Positions 39,649 through 52,832 are shown, numbered from the stretch's first letter. The stretch: DNA of 64,000 bases from Prunella strophiata (GCA_036583965.1 JAZBQD010000015.1:69232330-69296329), one strand, 5' to 3'. The notes: generated by a model not told the origin, from the letters alone. Numbers and translations are program-made.

Positions 39649-40479
39649 TCCATATCCCCCAAGGAATACTGGGACAAAGAGAAACAAAGAGAACTTGATT
39701 ATATAGAAAACGTGAAGTGTCATTATCTGAAGACTTACAGATTTTTTCTCATTGTTCTCATACCTTAAAAATACTGCACCCTTCCCCTCCAATTTCTCCA
39801 TTTACTCACATATAATATATGCACTTAAAATGTTATAGGAAAAAATTTGTATCTGGTTAAGATTTCAGAAAACATAACAGCTTTTATCCAATTCAGTGAC
39901 CAGGGTAGGAAATTTCTACCAACCAATTCAGGCATTTGAGAAATTGGAAATTTTGGTAATTTTCTTTAGGTTTATGTCCCTTCAAAATTCTGTCTTTCCC
40001 AAATTGTGCTGTGGACATTAGGCCCCAATTGCTATGAAAGTGGGAACTCTGTACAGAATGCTACAGAGCCTTGTTTCAGCAAGAGAAATTCTCATTAAGG
40101 AGTGCTTCTTGCTAGAAGCAGCTTAGCTCAAAGAGGAATGGCTTCAAGCATGTGCCAACAAGAGCTCCCCATTTTCATAATTTAAACTTGAACAGGTGTC
40201 CAAAATCTTCTAGGGGCTTCTGTAAATTGAACCAAATAATTTAGTCCTTGTATATTGTTAAAGCTCATAATTTAGAACTTATTTAATTACGCAGATCTAA
40301 TTCAAATAAACAAGATAATACTAGATTTTGCAGACATTTAAAGATCTTTCAAGTCCCAAGAAATAAAGGATCAACAGGATTAGCAAGTCTTTTGGTGTCC
40401 CAAAGTACAAGTATATCCAGTTCAGTAATAAGAAATCATTTGAGAGAGGAAAAAAAAGATTCAAGTTTGGTATCAAAAT

Positions 40480-40509
40480 ATGTTATCACCCTGGTAATGG
40501 TGATAACAT
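40480..40509. repeat. Inverted repeat, 11-bp perfect arms
   Basis: ATGTTATCACC and GGTGATAACAT pair around the 8-base loop CTGGTAAT. No associated gene was seen. Confidence 0.85.
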
Positions 40510-42944
40510 GAATGGAAATTCTTGAATGCAAACAGAATAGTCCTTCCTGTATTCATTTCTGCAATTTATGTGTCAAGGGTATTCATGTTATTAAAAAAAT
40601 CCAACAAAACAGACAGAAATCATTTGATGCAACAGATGCATGAGATTTTGCAGATCTGAAAAGATCTTTGCAGATTGAAGTATGTGGAGAAAAACATAGA
40701 TAAAAAGGAAGTGTGTAGTTTTCTTTTATATACAGGGGAAAAAAAAAAGACAATGGTATTGCCTAGAATACACAGAAGTATTACATAATCTGGCAAGAGA
40801 GTTATTGAAAATTGACTCCTATAAAATGGTAGAGAAATCATACACTTTTAAGCAAGGAGATAAAGACTTTTGTTGTGGCTTTAATAATGCAGGTCCATTA
40901 AAAATCTTCTCAGGTTCTTGAGCTGGGTCTGATTAAGGTTGGGAAATCATAGGTTAATGCAGTAAAGTGTTAATACCCTTCATGGAACCAAATGTGGGTT
41001 TATATAACTGCAAACCAGAAGCAATGGGCCAAATGGATTTAAGATAAGGGAGTCTGGTTGGGCTTAAGAAGGTATTATAATAGCATGCATGTTTTGGGAT
41101 TCCTATTTTCTCAATATGGGTAAAAAAAATAGGGCAGGTTCTAACACTAAAGACAAATCAGCAATGAGACAGACTCTGGCCGTAAGGTAAAATAATTCAT
41201 ATGCAATAACCCTCCAACATGAAATGTCCCTGGGGATACAAAGACATGTAAGCAATACCAATACATATATCTAAAAATGTAAATGTCAGAGTATAAACAA
41301 TAAAACCAATCATGTTGTTATTGTGCCATTTCTGGAGGGCATGCTCCTAGCAAAAAATATCACGGGAGATGACAGAACCATGATATTTTTTGATCACATG
41401 CAAGATTCATGACAATACCTGAAAAGTTGAGAGACTTGTCTGTAGTTTACAGCTGGCAAAAAATTTTGTAAGGTGGGCACAAGTAATTTAATTTCAGTAT
41501 TTGTAGGTATTAATAAGTGGATGATGATATAAACTACTGAAATACACAGTAAAGTGTCATTGATTTTTTTAAACCAGAAATATTGTAACTTGCCATCCAT
41601 TTTGAAGGACATTAGATTTCCTTCGTGAAATCACAGGATTATTCTGCTCTTACTGCAAAATTGTGAAGTTGAGATTTGGTACAATATGAATCCTAAAATG
41701 ATTTTTTTTTGCAAGATATAATGATAAACAGTCATTAAAAAAACCTTAAATCCCTCAGTTCTGTTCTCCTTTTCCTACTCTTTCAAGCTTCAAACCTACT
41801 ATCTATTCTTTCTCTCTTCATTATGTCCTTAAACTCCAATAATACCTTCCTCTTCTTTCAAGATCCAGCTCATTGGGGATGAATCATTTATAACCTCTTA
41901 TCATGTAACTTTTGTTAGAAATCAGGAGGCAAACACTTAGTACATAGGAAGAATTTGAAACCATATGTGGAAAACAGATAAAATTATGGGCTAGCAGTAG
42001 TACATAATTTAAATCCTGTTCACCCATTTGAGGACTACTGGCAGAATCTCTTCAGTTCTTCCATCTGCAGGTCCTATTACCATGGTATTACTTTTTCTCC
42101 TATTTTGCATATTTATTTCTTTATTATTGTCATATTAGTACCCTTTTCTTTCTAAATCCTTGGACCACATGGGTTTCATTAGAGGTGTCTGTAGCAAACT
42201 TCCATACCAAACCATGCTTAGCATTCTGCTGCTAACAGCATGGAAGTAAAGCACAGAACACCATACCAAATCAACCAGTGGTTTTTATCCATTTCCACTT
42301 TCCCAGTCTGTCTACTGCTTTGGTTTGGTAGAGCACAATGAGGAGACCTAGCGAACATCCCTTGGGGAAAAACAATTTGAAAGAATTACCTTTAAATATA
42401 TTTCTCCTCTTTAGTCACTCATTTCCCATGCATTTTACTAACTGTATTTAGTAATATATAATTGTGCAAGATTTGGACCATCATCTTTTACACCAACATA
42501 TTTCTCATTTGACCTAAGTGAAATTTACCTTAGTTACACTTTTATTGGTTTAATCTAATGTATCCTCCTCAAAAAATTGATTTTGAAAAAAAATTTAGTA
42601 TACATTTTCTACTCATTATCACATTTTCTCTCCTCATGCTAAATACAAGGTCACTATCAAGAAGTAGCTATGAAATATCAGCATATCCAGACATTATATA
42701 CTTCAGTGAAGAGAAAATCCTCAGGGCCTGATTTTCCTTGCTTGTACATTTTACAAAACTAGAATTCTCTTGATATGCATAAGGGTAACTAAAAATAATT
42801 GCCAGCTTGAAGAGAGGGAGCTGAACCTTACAATGCTGATAAAACCAATTTCAAACAGATCATTTTATTACAGACTCCTGTAAGCATGGAATCCATACTG
42901 AGGAGCTCAGAAATTACTTGAATACCTATCCTGGAAACACACAT

Positions 42945-42972
42945 TATATATATATATTTATATATATATATA
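42945..42972. repeat. (TA)n microsatellite
   Basis: About 13 TA dinucleotides with one TTT interruption. Confidence 0.92.
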
Positions 42973-44700
42973 AAAATGCTCATTTTTGATTAAAAATAAA
43001 TTCAGTGAAGCTGAAGTGACTTCATCAATAAACTTTAAGCTAAAGTAGGTTTCCAGATATGAGTGGTTGTTTTCTTAATCCACTCATGGTATCTGTTCCT
43101 GTTTTATCTACTGTTCTAAATGGAAGACTGAAAAGAGTAAACTTTAATTACCTTGAAGGTACTGTTTCTTTACAAGCTCCTGTTCTCTATGACAGAGATG
43201 TTTTTTATAGATTGTTGGTTATAGGCTATGCAATAGATTATGAGTTATGCAATAAAATTGATATTATACATTAAAGCAAAAGTTCAAAGACTACCTGTTA
43301 CATATTGATCTACATATTAAGTGGAAGTAATGGAGAGAGTTACATTGTAAATTCCTTCACATCCATTTTGTTATGATAAAAACACTAAAAATGTAGTGAT
43401 GAAAACACTGAAATTACATTCTTCACTGTACCTGGAACTAAAACTTACTGCAAAACAGTAAGCAAGTACTCTGACTGCTTGCATCCTTCACCCATCTTCT
43501 CTGGAATATGACTCATGCAAAGGACTTTGAAATCAGCCTGAGGGGTTTTTTCAGCTCTTTCATTGAGATGTAAATTTTCAGGAACTACATATTTCCAGGA
43601 ACTACCCTTCAACAGTAGTGCTTTACTGTTATTATTTTTTCAGAGAAACCTTGTTCAAAGTTGGAGTAGCTTTATCAAAGCATAGCAAATTTAACAACAA
43701 AATCTAACTAAAAATCCATACCTCCTTTCTGCTTCCTAGGTACTCTCCTGAAAGCTAATGATCAAGATATTTTTAAACAAATATTTTAAAATATTTTTTC
43801 AAGATGCACAATTATCTCAGATTAAACAAAAAAATATCAGGTTTTAAATTGAATCTTTTGCATGAACAATACCTTTGAGAACATTGTAGCTATGCATTAT
43901 CTAAGTTTTCTATTGCTATCAGCTGAAATACGAAAAGGTATTGGTTAGAGGTATATGCATCATGCTTGCATCCAAGAGGAATAAGGATATTGGTGCCCTG
44001 TGTGCCCAGATCTACCAGTATTGATACTGAAGACATAGCTCCCAGGAGACACACACACAAAAGTCCACATATACCCTGCATTTACACATGTCAGTGTGGC
44101 TGTCCACAGAGATCACAGAGAGAAATTTGGAGTACCCATAGGTACATAGCAGCAGTGGCCTCAGTCCTGCTTTCTTCTGGGGCTAGCCTCTCCATCTCTG
44201 GATGGAGATCCACTTGTTACAATATGTACATTCACACATTCATCTACATGTCTGTGTCTGTATCTGTACCTGTCTATATACAGGCATCCACTCCTTAGTC
44301 TGAAAGATGACTGGACTGCTGCTCCCCATGACTGGTGGGGACTGGTTTCTCACCTGGTTTCTGGAGAGGATGTCTCCCCTGGGACTGACCAGGGAGGTGC
44401 CTGGACAAGGTACAATTCTTTGGGAGGCCTTCATTTGGGTTCCCTGTGTGTTCTCATGCTCTTCTCGGCTTCTGCAGGTGGGCTGATGGCCCATGTGTGG
44501 TCTGCCTGGGAATAGCTTGGCAGGGGATTATTTGGGCTTTCCCTCCTACCATTGTCTGTCTGCTCCTCTGTGAGTGTGCAGATAAGCTTTATCACATAAT
44601 CCTACAGTACTGGACCATATCCAAATGAAAAGCTCAGTGTAAATCTAATTTTTTGATGTTTTTCTCCCTCTTGTGCTAGCAACTATAAACGTTTCTTACA

Positions 44701-45297
44701 TGTTGTGCTGGTTTTGTCTGGGGTAGAGTTAATTTACTTCACAGTGGCTGGTATGGGTGTTTTGGATTTGTGCTGAACATGGAGTTGATAATAAAGAGAT
44801 GTTTTTTGTTATAGCTGAGCACAGCTTGCTCAGAGCCAAGGCCTTTTCTGCTTTTTGTACTGCCATGCTGGCAAGGAAGTTGGGGATATTTGGGAGGTTG
44901 GGAAGAGACACAGGAAGGACAGGTGACCCCAACTGACCAAAGGGATATTCCATGATGTAAAATTACATAAGGTGGGGAGAAGAAGGAGGAAGCGGGGGGA
45001 AGATTTGGAGTGATGATGTTTTTCTTCCCAAATAACCCTGTTGCATGATGGCATCCTGCTCTCCTGGAGACAGCTGAATAGCTGCCTGCCCATGGGAAGC
45101 AATGAATTAAATCCTTGCTTTGATTTGCTTGGATGTGTGGCTTTTGCTTTCCCTATTAAACTGTCTTTATCTCAGCTCATGAGTTTTCTGTTCTTACCCT
45201 TTGATTCTCTCCCTGATCCTGCTGGTGAGAGAGTGAGCAAGCAGCTGCCTGGGGCTTGGCTCTTGGCTGGTGAAAAACATGAAACATGTCCATAACA
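44701..45297 (+). mobile_element. ERVL-type solo LTR, plus strand
   Basis: It begins TGTTGTGCTGGTTTTGTCTG, with GGGGTAGAGTTAATTTACTT next, the conserved start of a common avian ERVL LTR. It continues with TTGGATTTGTGCTGAACATG, AGCCAAGGCCTTTTCTGC, AACTGACCAAAGGGATATTC (about 44931-44950) and the U5 phrase ATTAAACTGTCTTTATCTCA, ending CATAACA. The termini are TG...CA. Flanking pentamers are TTACA and TTCTA, a poor target-duplication match (3 of 5), so the site is old or the border slightly off. No internal retroviral sequence adjoins it. It is better preserved than the related copy at 6.6-7.2 kb. Confidence 0.9.
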
Positions 45298-48200
45298 TTC
45301 TACAGCTAGTGTCATATGATTGATTTCAGTCTTTCTTTAATTGTAACATGTCCTTTTTGACTTTTACCTCAGAAGTTACCCATTGGTTTTAATTTTTTCT
45401 GCATCCAAAATTTCAGAGTTCCTTCTGTCAGGTACTCCAATTTCCTTCTAAGCATGTTTTATCATGACTTGCTGGGGAGGAGAGGCAAACTTCCTTTCAG
45501 CAATGAAGATTTCTCTAAAGCTGGTCATTGCTGCTTCACTAAACAATGAGACCAGAGCATAAAATAAGGGGAGTAGCTGCTGACCCTCTGTGTGCTGCCA
45601 GCTGGAGCAGTCAAAACAGCTTAGTGGATGCAGGAGATAGAATAGAGCAACAACAGTGAATCTGGAGCAGGATCTCTGGGGAGGAGTCACGCTTGAACTA
45701 GCATTTCTTTACAGCTTTAGGAAGGATTTTGTCTGAGTTGTGATTAAGATCCAGTATTCCTAGTAGATTTAGTGTTCATGACAGAGTAATAAGTTCTTCA
45801 AGTTCATTAGATACTGACAAAGCCCACTGAATTTCAAAAATAATCTTTGATAGTTGGAACTCCTAATAATGCAAGATAGCAAATAAATTCCATGCATTTT
45901 TTCAAGGCATTAACTAATAGATTCTCATATTTGATCTGGAAGAGGAAACCTAACATTGCAAAGTTAGGGTATCTCAGATAGTTTCACACAAGATGCATAA
46001 CTTGTTACATCATGACTAAGGCAGAGTCTAATTTCTGCAAATTTATGTCTAATCCACTTCTCTTAAGGCGAAACACTATTTCATATAATGAATTCCAAAT
46101 GTTTTTGCTGGTAAGCTTTTTTCCTAGGGAAAACTTATTTTGCCATTCACTGATATGAAGGGCACAGAAATGGAAACATATAGAGAGTATGTATATCCAA
46201 TCAGAGAAATCAGAGAGTGGTGAGGTGGCAAATCTCAATAAATGACTGGCTGTCTCAGATTTCTCATTCCTTAAATTTCTTTCCACTGAAAGCATATTTA
46301 AATTTTGAGAAATAAACAGAGTATTACTATTTGCATCTGTAGTAAATGCCATTCAGAAACTTCCAGCTCCCGCCTTTATGTCTGGTACTGTTGGATGGTC
46401 TTTTATTTTGTGTTTAAAGCTTCTTTAAGAGCAAAATCATGTTCTCCAGGCCTACAGTTCTTTTTCCATGAAGAAAATATCTTATCTTTCTCTTAAGAAA
46501 ATCCTTCTAGAACTAGTTCTAGAAGAGTGTGATTATTTCGTGCTGTTATAAATGGTAAATGCAAGGAGGTAGAGATACTCCATAGGGATTATTTATTTAG
46601 ACAAAATTTAGCTATATCTCCATTACCTGAAGTTTCTGTACAATATAGCTCAGCTTCAGCATTTCTGTAGAAGAGCTAGTGCAGACATCCACTTCATATG
46701 CATGTCAGAAGATTTTATTTTAGGGCAACCACAATGTGGTGTCATGTTAGACTACTCTCAATAGCTAGAGTGCATTATGTGTGCATGTCCTAACTTAGTC
46801 ACCTTAAAGGAATGCAACATATCCAATGGCAAAGCACAGCAAGCAGGAGCAATTGGTAAACTGGATTCAAAAGTAAGCTCCTGATCTGAGTTGAAATGTT
46901 AATACGAACACGTCCTGCAGCATGCAAACCCCAACTTTAAGAAAAAATTACCCTCTCAGATTTAGAATGTAGACTGGATAATGATCTACCAGGAGGAAAC
47001 AACATGATGGTCTCTACTCTCAGCATTTATCTGGTCATAAAAATGTACCAAAGTCAATATTTCATGGAAGTTTGTTTTTCTTCTCTGTATTTCAATCTGT
47101 ATTCCATTATACTTACACAGGTCTTTCTGATAAATGCAAAAGATTTAAGGTGGAGACCTCTCCATCTTATCCTGAACCCAAAATTACTAGGAAAGGTTAA
47201 AAGGTTTGTCAAAACCAATTTTACCATGGATTTCAAATGGTTTTTTTGTAACTTAGATTAGTGTCTACAGAAAACAGAATAAAAGAAAACCAGGTCTAAA
47301 CGTAGCTTTAGAAGAAAATATGATTGCTCTGTAGTTACTGTAGAGATATTTTTATATGGATGATTTAAAAAATGCTGTTAAAAGGTTAAGTTACATATAA
47401 CTCATATAGTATGCCAAAAGCTCCAGATTCTTAACTAGGACAGCTCTGTCTTTTGTGAGTATCGGCAAATCTCGGGGCAATAGATGTTCCTTTACAAGTC
47501 ACCTTATTTAAATCATGAAGTAGCTAAAAATGTACCTCCCGAGGGCCTATTTTTCAAAACTAATTTTGGAAAATGTTCTGTTTTGAGGCACAGTTGCCTC
47601 TAGCTAAATGCTTGTTGACTGGAATACCTCAGCTATAACTGCACATTTAAGATACAGCCTTTCAGTTGGCTGGATTATGTCTTGTAATTGCTCTACTTGC
47701 ATTATTTGAATTCATGTATGCATAATGTGAAACCTAATGTGAAATCTAGTTCCTTTGTGATGTCCCTGGTTTTTAGCATAGCCTTCAAAAACCCAGGAGC
47801 AATTTTGTTCATCACATGCTGTCCTGCTGCAAAATCAACTGAGGCAACACTAAGTGTTGGGGTTGGTGTTTGTAAGAAGCAATGTCTGCCATCTTATCAC
47901 CACTGTCATACTGCCCTGTTGTGACCTTCTGTATCTCCTTGTTAGAATCAGAAGTTTCCATTTTTTTCATATATGCTTTAGGACAAGTTATATTTCCTTT
48001 AGGAAGGAGCATGTTATCTAGAACTGTAGCTTCTAGATGCAAAAAAACTATTGGGGTAAGAGTTATTCTTGGAATTAGAAGCATTTAAGAGTTGTCTTAA
48101 TTCCAAAATATGGGATGATTTTTTTTTCTTTAAAGACTTACGCTCTATTTGAGTTCAGCCTACACATCTGTTCTCCTTGCTTCTCTTGAATTAGACTCCC

Positions 48201-49240
48201 ACAGACACAACCTTCCATATGGAGGACACTTCTTCAGTATCTGAAGTAACACTGCTTGACACTTTAGTCTGGTCTTTGGAAATAACACTCATGGAATAAC
48301 CTGCAAGCCTTCAGCATAGTTTCTTGTGAAGTAGAATTAGGTACATTTGTAAATCTTTAAGGCTGTTTCCTAGGTAACATGACCAATAGACCAATAACAT
48401 GCAAATATATATTTATATCTAAATAAAGATATAATTGCATTCATGTTAACTTCAGAAAAGGGACCTTTCTTTTCAGGAATACTCATCATTTAGATGACTG
48501 GCTAATAGAAGTGTGCATACATTTCTGTACAGATAGCTCAACATAGAGCAAGTGCAGTATTTACAAATAGTTAAAGTATAGGTTTTGTTTAACATCTCTA
48601 CTACATCATTTGATTGGACAATTATGTTTTTCCATCTTGCTTTCTAAGAAAGACTTCTTTTGCATCCTCTTTCCCACACCATGGATTTTTTCCCAGCTTC
48701 TGCAGTCCTCAGGCTCTAGCCCCCATAAACTTGCTGGCACTTTGGAGTTCTTACCTGATACTTCACGTCTTCCATTCCATTTCTCATTTCTATAATTCAC
48801 ATACGAGTCTTAAAGAAAACACTTCATGTTTAAGTTTGTACCTGGTTTATTTTGGATCTTCATTCAATTTGAAATACTGCATGTATTCTTTTTCTTTTGT
48901 TTCCTCTTTCATAGACTGAGGGCAGTTACTCTTGCACATACCCTATATGGTGTAGTTTGACATCTCTATCAGATGGTTTTGTGTAAGTAGGTACAATGAG
49001 CTTGGTGGAGCTGTGGGCCTATCAGTTCAGATCTAATTAGGACCCTGTCTACAGTTTAGCTTAAATAAAGTATCAAGGAAGAGAACATGAAGCATAAACA
49101 TATGCTTTTAACATAAACAAACACATGAATATATTTGATGTCAAGGAAGGACATTGGTAGGACAGACTAAGGCCTAAGATGTGTCAAAGAAAAAATCTCA
49201 TTAGATGCTGGACCTCAGTAGCCATAATGGTTTTGTAGAA
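45298..49240. other. AT-rich single-copy noncoding stretch
   Basis: No gene or known element was recognised. A minus-strand frame (48606-48800) has a good CAG/GTAAGA donor-like site near its upstream end but no convincing exon. Other frames are short and unremarkable. Confidence 0.5.
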
Positions 49241-49249
49241 CCAATAGTA

Positions 49250-49430
49250 AAGATTGCCTGGGGAAATGCTCCTGTCTCCATCTCTGGAAGTCTTTAAAAA
49301 AATATTAGAAAAGCACATCAGGAATGACACATCTATGAAAAATTGCTCTAGGCAGGAGAATGGACTTGAAATTTTCTTTAAGATCCCATCTAACTGTGAG
49401 AGCAAATAGACTTTTAACTCCTTCCTGACT
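49250..49430 (+). mobile_element. Old CR1 3' fragment, plus strand
   Basis: It keeps the older-CR1 phrase order GATTGCCTGGGGAAATGCTC, CATCTCTGGAAGTCTTTAAA, CATCAGGAATGACA, GGCAGGAGAATGGACTTGAA and GATCCCATCTAACTGTGAGA. These fit the ORF2 end and 3' UTR of an ancient CR1 lineage. There is no clear octamer tail. It is heavily diverged. Confidence 0.65.
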
Positions 49431-49704
49431 TGATCAAGGAAATTGTAATAGGACATAAATGGGAATATTCCATTTGCAAGGGTTTTCAACATCACAGTGT
49501 ATTAGATTTCATGCTGATGAACATGTGAGATTGAAGCATGTGGGAAAGAAACAGGAAAAGACAGGCACAAATGGACTTTTCATGGCATCTGCTCTGGTAT
49601 TCTAGTCTTGTTTACATTTATAAATATGAATATTAGCACTTTTGTGGAACCTCATATTTCCACCACATTTATTTGGTAAGTCTGTTAGCCTCAAACCAAG
49701 TCTC

Positions 49705-50335
49705 ATCCTCATAGCAAAGAACAGCAACATTGTCTTCAGCTGCATTAGGAAGCACATTTCTAGCAGTTTCAGGGAGGTGATTCACCTTCTCTGCTCAGTG
49801 CTGGTGAGGCCACACACAGGATGCAGGGTTCTGTTCTGGGCTCCTCAGAACAGGAGACATGGAGCAAGTCCAGCAAAGGGCCACAAAGATTATTACTGGA
49901 CTGAAGCATCTGCTGCATGAAGAAAGACTGAGAGAGCTGGGACTGTTCTGCCTGGACAAAAACAGACTCAGGGGGACCTTATCTGTCTGTACACATGAAA
50001 GCTGGGAAGTGAGGAAGAGAGAAATAGACTTTTCTCAATGGTTCCCAGTGACAGTACAAGAGCCAAGGATTTTTTAGAAAACCCATCAAAATATAAACAC
50101 AGGAAATTCCATCTGAACATAATCCTCCCACTCTTCTTACTTTGAGGGCAAAAAGTTTCCTAGGTAGGCTATAGAATCTCTATTCATGAAGACATTTAAA
50201 AACCCCAATAGATTTCCCCAGAACCTGGGCTAACCCAACAGTCCTGGGCTACTCGAGCTGACCTGCTTTAAGCACTAGGTGATTTCCAGAGATCCTTTCC
50301 ATCCCAAAATGCCCCATAATTCAACTAGTAGTTAT
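49705..50335 (+). mobile_element. CR1 fragment, plus strand, ORF2 C-terminal part to 3' UTR
   Basis: The translation around 49710-49920 keeps ORF2 landmarks: [20 protein letters not shown], then FWAP. The DNA has CAGCAAAGGGCCACAAAGAT (49871-49890), AAGAAAGACTGAGAGAGCTG (49920-49939) and CTGCCTGGACAAAAACAGAC. The end near 50335 has GATTTCCAGAGATCCTTTCC and AATTCAACT. The element is diverged, frame-broken and inactive. Confidence 0.88.
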
Positions 50336-50394
50336 TATTGGTAACTATCTCCTGGACAGAGCTGGTGGTGCACATTTTCTGGCAGATAATTTGA

Positions 50395-50500
50395 GAGGAG
50401 GACAGGGTCAGTGGCTCTATGTCCAGAGCAATGCTGACAAGCACTCAGCCCTTCAGGGCCGCAGTGCTGTCACCCTCCTCTGTTCAGTGTTGCTGCTTGG
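50395..50500 (+). mobile_element. Probable CR1 ORF2 internal fragment, plus strand
   Basis: GGGTCAGTGGCTCTATGTCC (50405-50424), a GACAAG motif and CCTTCAGGG resemble the CR1 ORF2 segment just before the RT VPQGSVLGP motif. It lies about 60 bp after the 3' end of the previous CR1, so it cannot be part of that copy in order. It is either a separate insertion or a rearranged piece. Confidence 0.45.
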
Positions 50501-50530
50501 TAGAGCCCTGAAGCAGCAGTTTAGGCCACT

Positions 50531-51798
50531 CCAGGATATCCAAGGAAGAACATCTGCTTAGATGAAGCTACAGCCATCCTTGCACCCACAAACACTCTTC
50601 TTCACAGTTCACTGCATGGCTGAAAATATATTTGTAGAACAGGTATAGAGAAAGCATTGCAGATACTGCAGCACTGATAGGTATTTCCTTTACATTATGT
50701 GTTGACACTACAAATAGCACAGTAAAGCAGCAAGACAGATGTTAAAGCAAAGAGGAAAGAGTTGTAGGGATTAGGCCTAAAAATAACTATAGTCTGTAAT
50801 TTCAGTACTTTCTATGAAAGATTACCTGTACAGCAAGAAAAAGAATTAATCTCCAGACAGATGCAGATTAACATTTGAGAAATGCTTTGTGAGATCTCTG
50901 CTCAAAATTCTAAATGTTAATTTGAAACACAGTGTTCTGCATGTACTGTTATAAAAAGAAGTGGTTTAACGAGGAATAACAAGGCTGAATTGATGAACTG
51001 TTTTATTTTCACATGAACACAGAGAACTTTCAAGAGCAGTCGTGCTGCAGGTGGCTTGTTTCAACTTAAAGCTAATTCTAGATAATGAGACCTCAAAGTG
51101 CGTGACTTTTTCCTCAAATAGAACTCCCTCAGGGTGTCACTTATGATTGGAGGAGGTAAAAACTATGGCTGTAAAAATGAACACAGTGTAAGCATCCTTG
51201 ATTTCAACAGTATAGTATTTGGACCACTGTGTTTTCCCTTGCAGCTGACTGTCAAATCAACTTTACAACAATGTTCAATGCAGTGGCTACCAAGCATTTT
51301 GAAAAAAAAAAAAAAAAAAGAGTTTATTTTCACCCATTAGTCTTTGGCAGATTTAAGAGGGAAAAGATTTCCTTATGTCCCAAAGATAGCCACTATTTCT
51401 ATATTTATCTGCATAGAAGTTCAAGTTCACATTATATCCACCAAGCTGGAAGCATCTTGGTAAACCTGAATTAAAGCCACGTAATTTTGTTAAATGGGAA
51501 CAGAAATCACATAAAGTCAGACATGCTTCCCTAGAGTTTAAGAGTCACCAAACTGTTCGTGTCTGGTCACAAATAACCCTATATTGTGTTATGTAGAGAC
51601 AGAAGCCTTTCAACTGACTGGAACTATGTAGTGGACCTGTGTAAGATTTTCCCATTATAAGTCCTCCAAAAAAAAGGCTATTAAGTTTAAATTTCAAGTC
51701 TTATTAGAATTTGAAGGGAAAATTTAAATTTGGGAGGGGTGGGTGGGGCGAGGAAGCCAGCTAGACTAAAGACAATAGAAATAAATAAAATCCATTAC
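50531..51798. other. Single-copy noncoding stretch
   Basis: No element was recognised. There is an A18 run at 51302-51319. A G-rich patch (GGGAGGGGTGGGTGGGGCG, 51731-51749) lies about 50 bp beyond the donor side of the candidate exon. Confidence 0.5.
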
Positions 51799-51973
51799 CA
51801 TCTTTCTTGCACACTGAAGCAAGAGAGCTTCTTTCTTTCAGGTTGGTTTTCTGCTCACTCAGCAGCTGGTTTGGAGAAATATCTGCTGTGCTCTCCACTT
51901 CCCAGGAAGTTTCCTCAGCGCTGAGGTCATCGCTCCCTGCTGCCACATTTTGGGGATTACAGATTTTCCTCTC
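51799..51973 (-). CDS. Candidate coding exon of an unidentified gene (175 bp, minus strand)
   Basis: On the minus strand an open segment lies between a splice-acceptor-like TATGTGCAG/GAGAGG (border at 51973/51974) and a donor-like GATG/GTAATGG (border at 51799/51798). The segment encodes 58 residues plus one base, starting ERKICNPQNV and ending SSLASVCKKD. An in-frame TAG lies a few codons upstream of the acceptor, as expected for intron sequence. The encoded peptide is hydrophilic, rich in E, S, D and K, with no low-complexity run, unlike the other open frames here. The GC content is above the local level. I do not recognise the protein. No start codon is claimed: this would be an internal exon. 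The polypyrimidine tract is weak and no partner exon was identified, so it could also be a chance open stretch. Confidence 0.35.
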
Positions 51974-52661
51974 CTGCACATACTAAATACAAGAGTTCAG
52001 CTGACATGTTCCCTCTTGTGCTCAGAGGAACATGGCCAGCATACACACTGTCACTGCACACACAGCTTCCCCAAGAAAGCAAGCACAGATTCAGCCTCTT
52101 CCCTAATCCATGGCTTTGCCACTACACCACAAACTGTGAACTCCTATTGTTATGCCCAAAATCTCACTGATCCCATGTTAGATGCAAGAGTCTGGAAGAA
52201 GATAAACATAAGAAATGTGATTATTCCTTCCTCTTTCAGCTTTGAAATTTGCTCTTTGAGGTACCTGGATAAAATACCAAATAAAAGAAGTACTTAATTC
52301 CAAATGGTTGGCCACATCTAATATTTAAATCTTATATGTTACAGTGGGAAAAATGGCTCCTCAATAGAGCACAGTTGTATTAACAACCATTTAGGATGTG
52401 AATATGAGTATACTGTTATTTGTGTAACTGACCTACTTCTGTTTGAAAACTTAATTTAGACAACAGACCTTCTCCAAGGTCAAAAGTGTCATCTCCTGCA
52501 GCTTGCTAGTTATTTTCTTTCTCAGGCCTCAACTTCTGTAGCATGTGAAATCTTTTACTTTATAAGCCGTGGTGGCAAATCATCTAAGAACAAAGCAGGC
52601 AGGAAACAAAAGAAGCAAAAGTACTATTTTCATGAATGTATTTATTAGTTACTATCCTATG

Positions 52662-52694
<33 letters not shown>

Positions 52695-52832
52695 ATAAAG
52701 AAATCCCACTGTCAATCATTGGTTCAACAACAAAAGCACTGGAAAATACTGACAACTTAATTCTTGCTTATAAGCTTTTAACAAATATTTCAATGTAAAT
52801 TGATGTTGCTATAGAAGCAGCATAGTCAGAAT
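51974..52832. other. Single-copy noncoding stretch
   Basis: Putative intronic sequence if the exon at 51799-51973 is real. It holds only the A31 tract at 52662-52692. Confidence 0.5.
52662..52692. repeat. Poly(A) tract, A31
   Basis: 31 A in a row after CCTATG; simple repeat about 140 bp from the tail of the following CR1. Confidence 0.9.

Larger units (their letters stand above)
33826..44700. other. AT-rich single-copy noncoding stretch
   Basis: It holds one CR1 tail, local duplications, homopolymers and small inverted repeats, all listed separately. The 93-codon minus-strand frame at 35378-35659 was inspected and is not recognised. 43960-44620 is somewhat GC-richer and could be a very old repeat, but no family was identified. 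Confidence 0.5.

Noticed and set aside
42945..42972. Possible origin or promoter TATA region
   Set aside because: It is a plain TA microsatellite without supporting context.
43960..44620. Possible old LTR or other repeat because of higher GC and CA-rich words
   Set aside because: No terminal signals, no TATA/AATAAA order, and no family recognised.
48606..48800. Minus-strand frame with a CAG/GTAAGA donor-like site
   Set aside because: The donor would cut the frame near its start, leaving only a tiny possible exon with a weak acceptor. A good donor sequence by chance is expected in 64 kb.
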